From CAYSTL01 sp964516805 (lineage in GTDB: Archaea > Thermoplasmatota > Thermoplasmata > Halarchaeoplasmatales > Halarchaeoplasmataceae): a DNA stretch of 64,000 bases. The notes under the pieces are model-generated. The model did no database searches, was not told where the DNA came from, and saw nothing but the letters and a program-made list of their open reading frames with translations. The stretch's first letter is position 1. Every line of letters begins with the position of its first letter. Made by a program: the position numbers and the translations under genes. Shown one piece after another: positions 42,677-53,300 of the stretch. The DNA lies in the NCBI GenBank assembly GCA_964516805.1, contig CAZEXI010000001.1, forward strand, positions 19,489 through 83,488, read 5' to 3'.

Positions 42677-43867
42677 TTAAGTGATTACTTCGTCGGATGT
42701 TTCATGTTTTTCGATTATTTTATCTGCCAACTTCTCAATCTTTTCTAAATCATTCTTTTCAGCATGTCCCTTAATTATTACTGGATCGATGAATTCACCA
42801 TTGAAGTTAGAGAGCAGGTCTTTGATCATATCAGGCATTCTTCCTCCCCAACCATAAGAACCTATTATAGATGCAAATTTCATCTTTGGTCTTAGGGCGT
42901 TAGCTAAATAAGTTGCATAAACTGCCTGTGGATGTGGTCCTACTAAGACAGTAGGTGTACCTATTACTACCGTGGCACTATCAACAAGAGCCATGGCTAA
43001 TTCTCCAAGATCTGTTGTGGTTAGATTGAACGGTTTAACTTTCATCCCTTTATCCACCAGGTAATCAACAAAATGGTCTATCATTTCATTAGTACTGCCA
43101 TGCATTGAAACATATGGAACTACAACTTCATTCTCAGCATTATCAGAAACCCATTCCCTGTAAGCATTCATTATGAAATCAGGATCATCATAGATAGGTC
43201 CATGACTTGGAGCGATAATATCAATATCATAATCTTCTAACCTCTCCAGATGTCCTTTGATAGAAGTTCTAAAGGGCATCATAATCTCTGCATAGTACCT
43301 TTTAGCTGATAAGTACACTTTTCTCTCATCCTCAACGAAAAGGTCACTAGTGGCTAAGTGTGATCCAAAAAAATCACAAGTGAATAACACTTTATCTTCT
43401 TTCAGATATGTAACCATCGTTTCTGGCCAATGAACCCACGGCATATCCATGAATTTCAGGGTTTTACTACCAAGAGATAATTCTTCTCCATCCTCGATAA
43501 CTTTGAACTTATCTTCAGAAATTGATAAATGATCTATCAACATCCCTTTACACTTCGAGTTTGTCACAACTTCTGTTTCAGGATATCTTTCCAATACCAT
43601 GGGTATACTGCCTGAGTGATCCTGCTCCGCGTGATGAGACACTAAATAGTCTATTTTTTCTATCCCCAATTCTTTTAAGTTTGCGAATAGTCTTTCTGTC
43701 TTCTCTGGATCTACAGTATCAATTAGAACTGTCTCATCCTCAGTTTGAATTATATAAGCATTGTAACTGGTGCCATCAGGCAATGGTATGAGTTCATCAA
43801 AAAGTTCCCTATCAAAATGTGCTGCACCCACCTCGTAAATATCGGGTTTTACCTCACGTACTGCCAT
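42677..43867 (-). CDS. fprA: Flavodiiron protein (FprA, oxygen/NO reductase)
   Basis: From ATG 43867 the protein has 396 residues. The N-terminal metallo-beta-lactamase-type domain has the di-iron ligands H79-x-E81-x-D83-H84 (SHHAEQDHSG), and further histidines at PWVHWPETM and APSHGPIYDD. The C-terminal flavodoxin domain (VVPYVSMHGSTNEM; VVIGTPTVLVGPHPQ) binds FMN. It reduces O2 to water or NO to N2O using rubredoxin electrons. A rubredoxin gene lies directly upstream, with its stop two bases from this ATG. An overlapping ATG at 43873 is less likely because GGTGG then sits only one base ahead. Confidence 0.93.
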   Translation of the reverse strand: MAVREVKPDIYEVGAAHFDRELFDELIPLPDGTSYNAYIIQTEDETVLIDTVDPEKTERLFANLKELGIEKIDYLVSHHAEQDHSGSIPMVLERYPETEVVTNSKCKGMLIDHLSISEDKFKVIEDGEELSLGSKTLKFMDMPWVHWPETMVTYLKEDKVLFTCDFFGSHLATSDLFVEDERKVYLSAKRYYAEIMMPFRTSIKGHLERLEDYDIDIIAPSHGPIYDDPDFIMNAYREWVSDNAENEVVVPYVSMHGSTNEMIDHFVDYLVDKGMKVKPFNLTTTDLGELAMALVDSATVVIGTPTVLVGPHPQAVYATYLANALRPKMKFASIIGSYGWGGRMPDMIKDLLSNFNGEFIDPVIIKGHAEKNDLEKIEKLADKIIEKHETSDEVIT

Positions 43868-43869
43868 GA

Positions 43870-44031
43870 TCATTCCACCTTTTCAAATTTGTCTTTTTCT
43901 GCCCCACAAACAGGACACACCCAATCGTCTGGTAATTCCTCAAAAGGTGTTCCTGGTTCTATGTCTTGTGTAGGGTCCCCTTCTTCAGGGTCATAAATAT
44001 ATCCGCAGACTGTACATCTGTATTTATCCAT
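43870..44031 (-). CDS. rub: Rubredoxin
   Basis: This small gene encodes 53 residues starting MDKYRCTVCGYIYDPEEGDP and ending DDWVCPVCGAEKDKFEKVE. The two C-x-x-C pairs bind one iron, and the length and aromatic core are typical. It carries electrons to the flavodiiron protein, whose gene follows immediately; the last codons supply that gene's GGTGG ribosome site. The rubredoxin-FprA pair is a standard oxygen-detoxifying module in anaerobes. Confidence 0.95.
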   Translation of the reverse strand: MDKYRCTVCGYIYDPEEGDPTQDIEPGTPFEELPDDWVCPVCGAEKDKFEKVE

Positions 44032-44129
44032 ATTTTTACACCTCTATTTTTGTGTAATTATAACGATGTATTATAGTTTTAGGTCTTTCGATTACTAAAC
44101 ACCTTCAAGAAAGATGAGTTATAAGATTA

Positions 44130-45731
44130 TCATTCTTCCTCACTTTCTTGAACAAAACCTTTAGATGCTACAATATCATCTATTCTAAGTATCATATTTG
44201 CAGCCTCTGCAGCTGATTTTATGGCTTGATTCTTAACCCTAAATGGTTCTATAACCCCAAACTTTATCATATCCTTAGTTTCACCTGTGTCGAGGTCCAC
44301 CCCGTGATTTTTAAGTCCTTCTTTTTCATGAGTAGTGTTCAATTCCATCAGTATATCTATAGCATCTAGACCTGCATTTCTAGCTATTGTTTTTGGGATC
44401 ACAGTTATACTTTCAGCAAAAGCTTGTATTGCGATTTGCTCTCTTCCCTTTATTGTCCCTGCGTAATCTTTTAATCTATTAGATATCTCAATGTCAGCCG
44501 CTCCACCACCTGGCAAAATAGCTGAGTCTTCAATAGCTAAAGAAACTACCTTTAAACCATCGTTTATTGCCCTTTCTATTTCATCAACTATATGTTCTGT
44601 TCCACCTCTCAACAGCAGTGAAACAGCTTGACTCTCTTTAGTACCTTCGATGAATGTCATATGGGATCCGGATATTATCTTCTCTTGAACTAATTCTGCT
44701 GAACCAAGGTCTTCTTTTGAGATACCTGATAAATCGTTTATTATATCCGCCCCAGTTGACTTCGATAGTTTTTTTAGGTCCTTCTTACTGACACTGTCCA
44801 TTGCAAATATACCTTCCTTAGCTAAGAAATGCTGTGCTAAATCACCAATATCTTTCTGAGTGAATACTACATTAGCACCTGTGGCTTTTATTTTATCTAT
44901 CATTTTCTTAATACTGGATTCTTCTTCATCGATGAACTGCTGTAGCTGTTCTGGACTTTTTATTTCTATAGAGGCTTTAACCTCTGTCTTTTTTACTTCT
45001 ATATCTGTATTAAGCAAAGCGATTTTTGCATTCTTAACCTCTTTAGGCATCCTTTCATGTAAACGTTCTTTATCTAAAATTATACCCTTAATAAGTTCTG
45101 TTTTATCTACATTAGCACCTGCTTTTTTCACCAATTTTACATTCTCAATATTGGCCTTGTATTTCCCATTTATTTTTTCAGCAATATATCTAACAGCATC
45201 AACAGCAATTCTTGCAAGATGTTCCTTATTAACCTCAACAGACTTGCCAGTCATCGCTGTTTCCGCTATATTTAATAACGTCTCTTCATCGTTTATATCG
45301 ATCTTAATCTTTAATTCCTCTAACACTTCAGAAGCTTTTTCCGATGCTATACGATAACCATTTGCTATAGTAGATGGATGTAATTTGCCGAGTAAATCAT
45401 CAGCATTTTTTAGTAATTCTCCACCAAGAATTACAGCTGATGTAGTTCCATCACCACATTCTTCATCCTGAGTTTCTGCTATCTCAACCATCATCTTGGC
45501 TGCGGGATGCTCTATATCGATCTCTTTCAAAATAGTGACGCCATCATTAGTAATAACAACATCACCTGTGCTATCTACCAGCATCTTATCCATCCCTTTT
45601 GGTCCAAGAGTTGACCTTACTGCATCCGCTATGGCTTCTGCTGCAGCTATATTTCCTTTTTGAGCATCTTCGCCCCTTGTTCTTTTAGTTCCCTCACTGA
45701 GTATAAATATTGGTTGCCCTCCTAAATACAT
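44130..45731 (-). CDS. Thermosome (group II chaperonin) subunit
   Basis: From ATG 45731 the protein has 533 residues. GPKGMDKMLVDSTGDVVITNDGVTIL, EECGDGTTSAVIL and LPGGGAADIEIS are the ATP-site signatures of archaeal thermosomes and CCT. It forms a double-ring cage that folds proteins, closed by a built-in lid. The C-terminus ends in acidic residues (VQESEEE) without the Gly-Met repeats of many relatives. ATG 45731 is preferred over the GTG at 45740 because GGTGATT, which covers the GTG, is the ribosome site. Only one subunit gene is visible here. Confidence 0.95.
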   Translation of the reverse strand: MYLGGQPIFILSEGTKRTRGEDAQKGNIAAAEAIADAVRSTLGPKGMDKMLVDSTGDVVITNDGVTILKEIDIEHPAAKMMVEIAETQDEECGDGTTSAVILGGELLKNADDLLGKLHPSTIANGYRIASEKASEVLEELKIKIDINDEETLLNIAETAMTGKSVEVNKEHLARIAVDAVRYIAEKINGKYKANIENVKLVKKAGANVDKTELIKGIILDKERLHERMPKEVKNAKIALLNTDIEVKKTEVKASIEIKSPEQLQQFIDEEESSIKKMIDKIKATGANVVFTQKDIGDLAQHFLAKEGIFAMDSVSKKDLKKLSKSTGADIINDLSGISKEDLGSAELVQEKIISGSHMTFIEGTKESQAVSLLLRGGTEHIVDEIERAINDGLKVVSLAIEDSAILPGGGAADIEISNRLKDYAGTIKGREQIAIQAFAESITVIPKTIARNAGLDAIDILMELNTTHEKEGLKNHGVDLDTGETKDMIKFGVIEPFRVKNQAIKSAAEAANMILRIDDIVASKGFVQESEEE

Positions 45732-45870
45732 ATTAATCACCTAAATAACTATATTGAATAGGATGTATTTCTTCTTTATCATAAAAGATAGGTTTATATT
45801 ACTTTTTAAATTGGAGAAAAAGAACAAACTATTTACATCTACATTTTTTATTGGTGATAAAGGTGATATA

Positions 45871-46425
45871 TTGATTTCCAAAGAAAAAGCCAAGGACATG
45901 ATAGAAGAAAATATCCAAACTAAAAACCTCAAGAAACACATGTGGGCAGTAGGACAGATAATGAAAAAATTAGCAGAGGAATTAGATCAAGATCAGAATA
46001 AATGGGAGATACTAGGTTTGATTCATGATGTAGATTATGAAGAAACAAAGGACAATCCTGAAAATCATGCCACAAAATCAGCAGAGATGGTTGACGGTAT
46101 GGTTCCTGATGACGTGATCAGGGCTATCAAATCTCACAATCATAAACACACTGGTGTTGAGCCAAAAAATGAGATGGAAAATGCACTGATAGCAGCCGAC
46201 GCTGTTTCAGGATTGATCGTAGCTACAGCACTTGTCATGCCTAACAGCAGATTAGAAGAAGCTAGACCTGAATCTGTAGAAAAGAAATTTGATGATAGTT
46301 CATTTGCAAAGAATATAGACCGAGATAGAATTTTATACTGTGAAAAGATAGGTCTAAATAGAAACGAATTTTTAGAACTATCTTTAAATGCTCTTAAGGA
46401 TATAGATGATAAATTAGGATTATAA
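45871..46425 (+). CDS. HD-domain phosphohydrolase (COG2316 type)
   Basis: From TTG 45871 the protein has 184 residues. HMWAVGQIM, LGLIHDVDYEE, H in NHATKSAEMV and KSHNHKHTG give the H...HD...D metal set of HD hydrolases, close to the small archaeal/bacterial COG2316 group. The substrate is probably a nucleotide or phosphorylated metabolite. I chose the TTG because AGGTGAT lies three bases before it; the longer frame from 45754 encodes a poorly conserved, Phe-rich stretch without a ribosome site. The last base of its stop codon is the A of the Nudix gene's ATG. Confidence 0.8.
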   Translation: MISKEKAKDMIEENIQTKNLKKHMWAVGQIMKKLAEELDQDQNKWEILGLIHDVDYEETKDNPENHATKSAEMVDGMVPDDVIRAIKSHNHKHTGVEPKNEMENALIAADAVSGLIVATALVMPNSRLEEARPESVEKKFDDSSFAKNIDRDRILYCEKIGLNRNEFLELSLNALKDIDDKLGL

Positions 46426-46895
46426 TGATTACAGAAAAACCTTCAAATGAAGAGATATCAAAACTCATGGATGAATATGGTCCCCCTGTTCTGACAGAGA
46501 GATTAGTCCATCTCGATGAGATCAAATATGAAAACGATTATCCCGATTGTAAAGGAGAAGCTGTTATAAAGATAATTAAAGGTGATAAAATAGCTGGAGT
46601 CAAGCACTCTGGCGGACAAAAATATGTATTGCCACAAGGTAGAGTATGGAAAAAAGAAGATTTCGATGAAGGTGTGAGGAGAGAAGCATATGAAGAGACC
46701 GGTTTTGAAGTGGAGATAATATCGTTCAAGGAGATCAGAAGATTACAGATCAAATTCCAGAACGAATTACTTGAAAGATGGTATCTGCTTTTTGAGGCTA
46801 AGATATTGGAAGGAAAACCTGAACCCCAAGATACTGATGAGATCGAAGATGTGGATTTCTTTAAAGATATCCCATGGAAACACGAATTATATTGA
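46425..46895 (+). CDS. Nudix hydrolase
   Basis: This protein has 156 residues. The Nudix box GRVWKKEDFDEG-VRREAYEETGF fits GX5EX7REUXEEXGU exactly. It cleaves nucleoside diphosphates linked to another moiety; the substrate is unassigned. The start codon shares a base with the stop of the HD gene, so the two hydrolases are co-translated and may act on related nucleotides (inference). Confidence 0.9.
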   Translation: MITEKPSNEEISKLMDEYGPPVLTERLVHLDEIKYENDYPDCKGEAVIKIIKGDKIAGVKHSGGQKYVLPQGRVWKKEDFDEGVRREAYEETGFEVEIISFKEIRRLQIKFQNELLERWYLLFEAKILEGKPEPQDTDEIEDVDFFKDIPWKHELY

Positions 46896-46958
46896 TTCAC
46901 GATCATAATGAAAATCTTACAGAAATTTTAAGTAAGAAATTATTGATTGGAATTTTGA

Positions 46959-49900
46959 ATGGACACCAGTAAGGTTAGAGATCGAATTCTTTTACACCTA
47001 AGCAATTACAAGAGTTATAGGACCAAAAAGGTAATGCCATACAAAATATGTCAACCAGGTATAGCTGAGTCCATAGATGCCAGCAGACCACATCTGTCCC
47101 AAGAGATAATCAAATTGGTAGCAGAAGGATTACTCTTTGAGAAAATAAATCGTGTGAGAGGGGCGGATAGAAAAAGAAAGGTATATTTTTTAACTCCAGA
47201 AGGCGAAAGAGAAGAAAAAAAAATAAGAAAAGAATTAAAAGAAAAAAGTATCAAAATCATCCTCGATGATAAAAATAAAAAAATAAAATTAAAAAATATT
47301 TCAAAATATATCAGTGGTAAAGATCCCCTGCTTAAAGCTCTTTCAAATTTGAAAGATAATACACTAAATCTAGAAACTAAGGATATACCAGCAGAAAATG
47401 TATTTGTGGGGAGAAAAGAGGAATTGAATGATCTAAAAAAAATTGTAAAAAAAGTAGAGAATGAAGGTTCCCAAACTGTGTTTATAGAAGGTGAAGCAGG
47501 AATAGGAAAAACTAGTCTTGTTAACGAAATAAAACATTATGCAGAAAGTAGAGATTATATCATATCATCTGGTAGAGCTTTCTTTGAATCCTCTGATCCG
47601 TATTTACCTTTTAAGGATATATTCGAAGATATATCAAATTATCCTGATGTCAATGAATCCAACACAGAAAATATCCTAGAAGTTAAGGGGCCTAAGATCG
47701 ACGATAAGGAATCGTTGAATAATCAGTTAGAAGCTACTTTCTACGAAACAACAAAAACTCTGAAAAGGATCTCATCAAAGAGGCCAATACTTATTTTCAT
47801 AGATGATCTTCAATGGGCTGATAGTGCCTCAGTTCACCTGTTACACTACCTTACTGATAACTTTGAAGAAAGCCCAGTTCTAATAATAAGTGCTATGAGA
47901 CCTCATTATTTCGAAGAAAACGAAGGACTTAAAGAGATACAATACCGGATGGATAGACTAAATAATTTTAATAAAATTAATTTAGATCCTCTGAATTGGA
48001 AAGAATCTTTAGAAGCTGTTAAAAAATTATTAAAGGAAAATGGCGTACCAGAGACCTTTGTGGAGATGATCCATGAGGTCTCAGAAGGGAACCCATTATT
48101 TATAAAAGAATCAATTAAACAGCTAATTGATGATAATATTGTCGATCCAACCAAAAATAGATATCCAGATAAGAAAGATGAAATAAAAATACCAAACGTT
48201 GTCACTAATATCATGGAGAAGAGATTCTATAAATTTGATAGAGATACAAAAAAAGTTCTTCAGATCGGTTCTGTAATCGGTGAAGAAATAAAATTAGACC
48301 TGCTATTAAATGTACTAAATATTGATAAACTAGAAATATATGATTGTATAGACAATCTGCTGGAAACTAATATATGGAAAGAGATTCCAAGTGAGGAAAA
48401 ATACAGATTCTCACATTCTCTTACACACAAAGCTGCTTATGATAATATACCTTTGATAAAGCGTCGAGAGATACATAAAATAGTTGCAAATAACATTCTA
48501 GAGTTATACGATGATTTAGAGAGTTATTATACAGACTTAGGTCACCATTATGACGAGAGTAACAATTACGACCTGGCTGCAGAGTATTATTATAAAGCTG
48601 GAGAACACGCAGAAGACATGTATGCTTATGAAGATGCTGTTGAGATGTATGAAAATGCTCTAGATTGTTATGAGAAACTCAATTATGATGAGATCTACAA
48701 GATCCTAGAAAAACTAGCAGATGCTAAAAGCATATTAGGTAAATTCGAAGAATCGAGAAATCATTACAACGAAGCTTTGATCAAGTTTTCTAATAAAATA
48801 GAGGATATAAGCAAATCTAATTTTCCACTTAAGATGTATCGTAAAATTGGTGATTCTTGGTTGAATCAAGGAGAATTTGATAAAGCTCTGATGTTTATCG
48901 ATCAGGGACTTTCCTTAAAAAAAGAAGATACACCTGAGGGATGTAAATTATTAAACGTGAAAGGGTGGGCCCTAGTATATAAAGGAGACTATGAACGTGC
49001 AGAAAAAGTCTTCAATGAAGAACTAGAACTTAGTAAAAAAATTGATAACCCTACTGAAATATCCCAAAGTTATCATGATCTAGGTTCACTTTCAATACGT
49101 ATAGGCAAATACGATAAAGGTGTCGAATATTTAGAGAAGGCCATATCCATGTGGAAGAAAGATGACAATCAAAAAGGCCTTTACAAATCAATCAATAATC
49201 TTGGTATCATCTATCTAAATCAGGGTGATTTAGACAAAGCAAAAGAATATTATGAGAGAAGTATCGAACTTAATAAGATAGTCGGGAATAAGAAAGACAA
49301 AGCTAGTTCTTTGGCTAATCTAGGAAGTATTGAATATCTCAAAGGTAGGCCAAGGAAGGCTATTGAAGTATTAACGGAATGTCTTCAAGTTTTCAATAAG
49401 ATTGGTGATAAAAGGGGGAAATCAAACCTGGTAAATAATATAGGTTTTATATATCGAGATCTTGGTGAGTTCGAAAAGGCTCTAAATAACCATAAGGAGA
49501 GCCTTAAAATCAATAAAGAGATAGGTGATAAACGAGGAATCGCATCATCGTTGAATGGTATCGGTGAATTGAAAACGCTTAGAGGAAAATATGATGAGGG
49601 TTACGAAAAGATAAAAAAAGCCCATGATATATTCTCAGAAATAAATGACGTTGATGGTAAAGCAATAACACATAATTCATTAGCAAAATTGTATCGTGAA
49701 GAGGGAAAATACGATAAAGCAATAAAACACCATAAAGAAGCGGTCAATATTTGGGAGAACCTAGATGATAAGTTAAATTACGCATTAAGTATATCATACC
49801 TAGGTTTAACTCTACTTAAAATAGATAAAACAGAAGAGGCATATAAAGATATAAAAGAAGCTTTGGATGTTACTTCAGAATTATCTTCAAAATTTGAAAA

Positions 49901-50180
49901 GGGAATAAGTAGAAGAGCTTTGGCTCTTTATTATAAAAAGAAAAATGATTGGGAAAAAGGACTGGAAGAAATTGAGAAAGCTGAAGATATCTTCGATAAT
50001 ATAAAATCTAGATATCACCTATCTAAAACAGTCAAGGATAAAGCAGAAATTTTCCTGAAATTAGATAGACCTAACAAAGCTAGAACTTCTATTAAAAAAT
50101 CATATAATTTGTTTGATGAGATGAATCTAAAACAAGAGAAAGAAGAATGTAAAGACTTTATTGAGAATCTCAATTCATAG
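46959..50180 (+). CDS. Winged-helix / STAND-type NTPase / TPR regulatory protein
   Basis: This protein has 1073 residues. Residues 1-95 form a winged helix (GIAESIDASRPHLSQEIIKLVAEGLL, then KVYFLTPEGE). An AAA/STAND NTPase follows at about 145-480: VFVGRKEELNDL, Walker A GEAGIGKTSL, Walker B PILIFIDDLQWAD. About twelve TPR repeats fill the rest (for example YKSINNLGIIYLNQGDLDKAKEYYERSIEL). The architecture resembles MalT/AfsR-like regulators, with the DNA-binding domain at the N-terminus. It probably senses a ligand or partner through the TPRs and switches oligomeric state on ATP binding. It stands just upstream of the giant protease gene and may regulate it (inference). Confidence 0.85.
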   Translation: MDTSKVRDRILLHLSNYKSYRTKKVMPYKICQPGIAESIDASRPHLSQEIIKLVAEGLLFEKINRVRGADRKRKVYFLTPEGEREEKKIRKELKEKSIKIILDDKNKKIKLKNISKYISGKDPLLKALSNLKDNTLNLETKDIPAENVFVGRKEELNDLKKIVKKVENEGSQTVFIEGEAGIGKTSLVNEIKHYAESRDYIISSGRAFFESSDPYLPFKDIFEDISNYPDVNESNTENILEVKGPKIDDKESLNNQLEATFYETTKTLKRISSKRPILIFIDDLQWADSASVHLLHYLTDNFEESPVLIISAMRPHYFEENEGLKEIQYRMDRLNNFNKINLDPLNWKESLEAVKKLLKENGVPETFVEMIHEVSEGNPLFIKESIKQLIDDNIVDPTKNRYPDKKDEIKIPNVVTNIMEKRFYKFDRDTKKVLQIGSVIGEEIKLDLLLNVLNIDKLEIYDCIDNLLETNIWKEIPSEEKYRFSHSLTHKAAYDNIPLIKRREIHKIVANNILELYDDLESYYTDLGHHYDESNNYDLAAEYYYKAGEHAEDMYAYEDAVEMYENALDCYEKLNYDEIYKILEKLADAKSILGKFEESRNHYNEALIKFSNKIEDISKSNFPLKMYRKIGDSWLNQGEFDKALMFIDQGLSLKKEDTPEGCKLLNVKGWALVYKGDYERAEKVFNEELELSKKIDNPTEISQSYHDLGSLSIRIGKYDKGVEYLEKAISMWKKDDNQKGLYKSINNLGIIYLNQGDLDKAKEYYERSIELNKIVGNKKDKASSLANLGSIEYLKGRPRKAIEVLTECLQVFNKIGDKRGKSNLVNNIGFIYRDLGEFEKALNNHKESLKINKEIGDKRGIASSLNGIGELKTLRGKYDEGYEKIKKAHDIFSEINDVDGKAITHNSLAKLYREEGKYDKAIKHHKEAVNIWENLDDKLNYALSISYLGLTLLKIDKTEEAYKDIKEALDVTSELSSKFEKGISRRALALYYKKKNDWEKGLEEIEKAEDIFDNIKSRYHLSKTVKDKAEIFLKLDRPNKARTSIKKSYNLFDEMNLKQEKEECKDFIENLNS

Positions 50181-50186
50181 AATTAG

Positions 50187-50237
50187 TATTTAAAGGGTAT
50201 TTAAAGAGGTGGGTTAATTCATCAGTACTATTTAAAG
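50187..50237 (+). promoter_or_regulatory. Three TATTTAAAG direct repeats upstream of the giant protease gene
   Basis: TATTTAAAG occurs at 50187-50195, 50198-50206 and 50229-50237, spaced 11 and 31 bp, close to whole turns of the helix. They could be tandem TATA-like elements or regulator sites in the 128-bp space before the protease gene. Confidence 0.35.
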
Positions 50238-50308
50238 GAATATTCACTACATGTATTATCAGGACTTAAATATGCAAAAACTAGATAACGCCAATCGAGG
50301 AAAACAAT

Positions 50309-53300
50309 ATGGCAAACAAAAAAATATTGCTATTTTTCTGCCTATTTATAGCGGCACTATTGGTAACTGCATCATTTGCTAGTGTGCAGACAGTGAATAA
50401 TGATGAAACAAGTGAGGATTTCGAGTATGCTATTTTAGACACTAATTCTAAAGGTAAGGTTAAAGAATTGGGTTATGAAATTGTAGAAGAATATGACTCC
50501 TTCGTACTGGCAAAGGTGTCTACAGAAGATGATTCACAATTCTTAAATGATAATAATATCCAACTGATGGAGAATGAAGAAAATCTAAAAAAGATACACT
50601 TTAAAACAGGTACAATATCCTCTGATACTTTTAACTCCATTGAACAAACTATAAACTCAAATGAGAAATCATATTACCTAGTAAAAGCAATCGGACCTAT
50701 AAAACCAGAATGGAAGAATACTATACAGAATCATGGAGATATAGTGGACTACATCCCAGAAAATACATATGTAGTAAAATTAAGTCAATCTGATGTGCTC
50801 TCCTTGAAAGAGGAAAGTTTCGTAAGCAATATTGGAGAATATGCTCCAGATTACAAGATCTCTCCTGAATTAAAAGATGTTTCAGGAAATATCCATATAA
50901 CTATTAATACATATGAAAATAGTGAAGATCTTTTAACAAAAATATTACCATATGGAGACCTTGTCGAACATAGTGAGGACACAGTAAAAATTGAAACTCA
51001 GGGTTCTTATGTTGATGATATAGCCCAGATAAGTGGAATCTCATATATTGAACCAACAGCAAACCTCAAATTGTTAAATACAGATGCACAATGGACAGTT
51101 CAAACCGGAACGAGCGGTGATAGATCTATTTGGAATCATGGTTTAACAGGTGATGGACAGATCGTAGGTATTTCTGACACAGGATTGGATTATGATCATT
51201 CAGCTTTCAGAGATCCGGAAGGCGATCCGATAGGATCCAATCATAGAAAAGTTGTAAGATATGTAGAATATGCTGATGATCATGATTTAGACAGCAGTGG
51301 CCATGGAACTCACACTTCTGGTAGCATAGCAGGTAATGACGAACCATTTGGTTCAAGTACCCACGATGGTATGGCTAAGAATGCTAAATTATCATTTTAC
51401 GATATTGGTGGCTCTGGTGATAGCTTGGAAATTCCTTCCGACTATGCAGACATATTCAATCCAGCCTATAGTGATGGAGCAAGAATACATTCTAACAGCT
51501 GGGGCGGGTCAGATAGTTCATACACATCAGGAGCAAAAGCAGTAGATGAATTTATGTGGAATCATAAAGATATGCTCATATTCTATGCAATGGGGAATTC
51601 TGGAGATTCTTCTAATACCGTAGGTACACCAGCTACCGCTAAAAATATAGTCAGTGTTGGCGCATCTGGAGATGGAAATGAAGACGTATCCATGAACGAT
51701 ATGGCATCCTTCAGTTCCAGAGGGCCTACAGATGACGGTAGATTGAAACCAACTATAGTTGCTCCTGGAGATGGAAATTCACAATATAGCTCAAACAGCG
51801 ACATACAGTCTGCTGACTCAGATGGCGACTTGACAACCAACAATAATGGTTATACAGGTATGCATGGTACAAGTATGGCATGTCCAGTAGCTGCTGGTTC
51901 CGCTACCCTAGTTAGAGAATACTTTGTGGATGGTCATTATCCTGAAGGCTCTATCAATAATCCTTCTGCAGCTTTGATTAAATCAGTCCTTGTAAACGGT
52001 GCTGTTGAGATATCAGGTGATGGCGCTTATACCAATGGAAACTCATTCCCAAATAACGACCAAGGATGGGGCAGAGTAAATCTAGAAAACTCTCTAGAAT
52101 TTAGCGGTGACAGTAGAAACCTTAAAGTTGTTGATGAAACAAATGGAATAAGCACTGGTTCTACCAAAACTTATACTGTAAATGTAGCTGATACTTCTGA
52201 ACCTCTTGAAGTATCGATGGCTTATACAGATTATCCTGGTTCTACTTCAGCAAGTAAAGCTTTGGTAAATGATCTAAATCTAAAAGTTACCGCTCCAGAC
52301 GGTAGTGTTTATAAAGGAAATGTTTTCAGTGGATACAATCCAGGACAATCGACTACCGGCGGAGAATACGACGCACTCAATCCTTTAGAGAATGTCCTTA
52401 GATTAAACCCACAATCAGGCGAATATACTATAGAAGTTATAGGAGAAAATATACCTCAAGGACCTCAACCGTTCGCTTTGTCGATCACCGGTGGTTTAGG
52501 AGACACAGGAACACCTTCTGCTTCATTCAGCTTCACACCAACAAATCCTGACGTCGGAGAAACAGTACAATTTACAGATGAATCTACAGATAGTGACGGT
52601 ACAATAGAATCGTGGTCCTGGGAATTTGGTGACGGATCGTCTAGTACAGAACAAAATCCAACTCATTCATTCAGCTCTGCTGATACATATTCAGTTAAAC
52701 TAACTGTGACCGATAACGATGGTTTAACAAATTCAATCACCAAAGATGTAACTGTTCTAGGAAATCAAGTTCCTTCAGTTTCATTCAGCTTCACACCAAC
52801 AAATCCTGACGTCGGAGAAACAGTACAATTTACAGATGAATCTACAGATAGTGACGGTACAATAGAATCGTGGTCCTGGGAATTTGGTGACGGATCGTCT
52901 AGTACAGAACAAAATCCAACACATAGTTATTCTTCAGAAGGTAGTTTCACTATCACTCTAGAAGTCACAGATAATGAAGGAGCTTCTAATTCAGCATCTA
53001 AAGATATATATGTTGGTGACAAACCAACCAGCTGGGACTTTGAAACAAGTCCATCTGACTGGAGTACAAGCGGTTTGTGGCACCTCGTAGATGATAGTGA
53101 TAGTTATGGTGATTCAAACAGTCCAACACACTCGATGTGGTACGGTCAAGATTCAACTGGGGATTATGATACCGGATCACAAACAACTGGCTCTTTGACA
53201 TCACCCTCTATAGATCTGACAGGTGCTTCTGATGCTGAGTTATACTTCAGTCACTGGTTCGAAACTGAAGACTATGATGGTAATTATGACTCAGTAGAAG

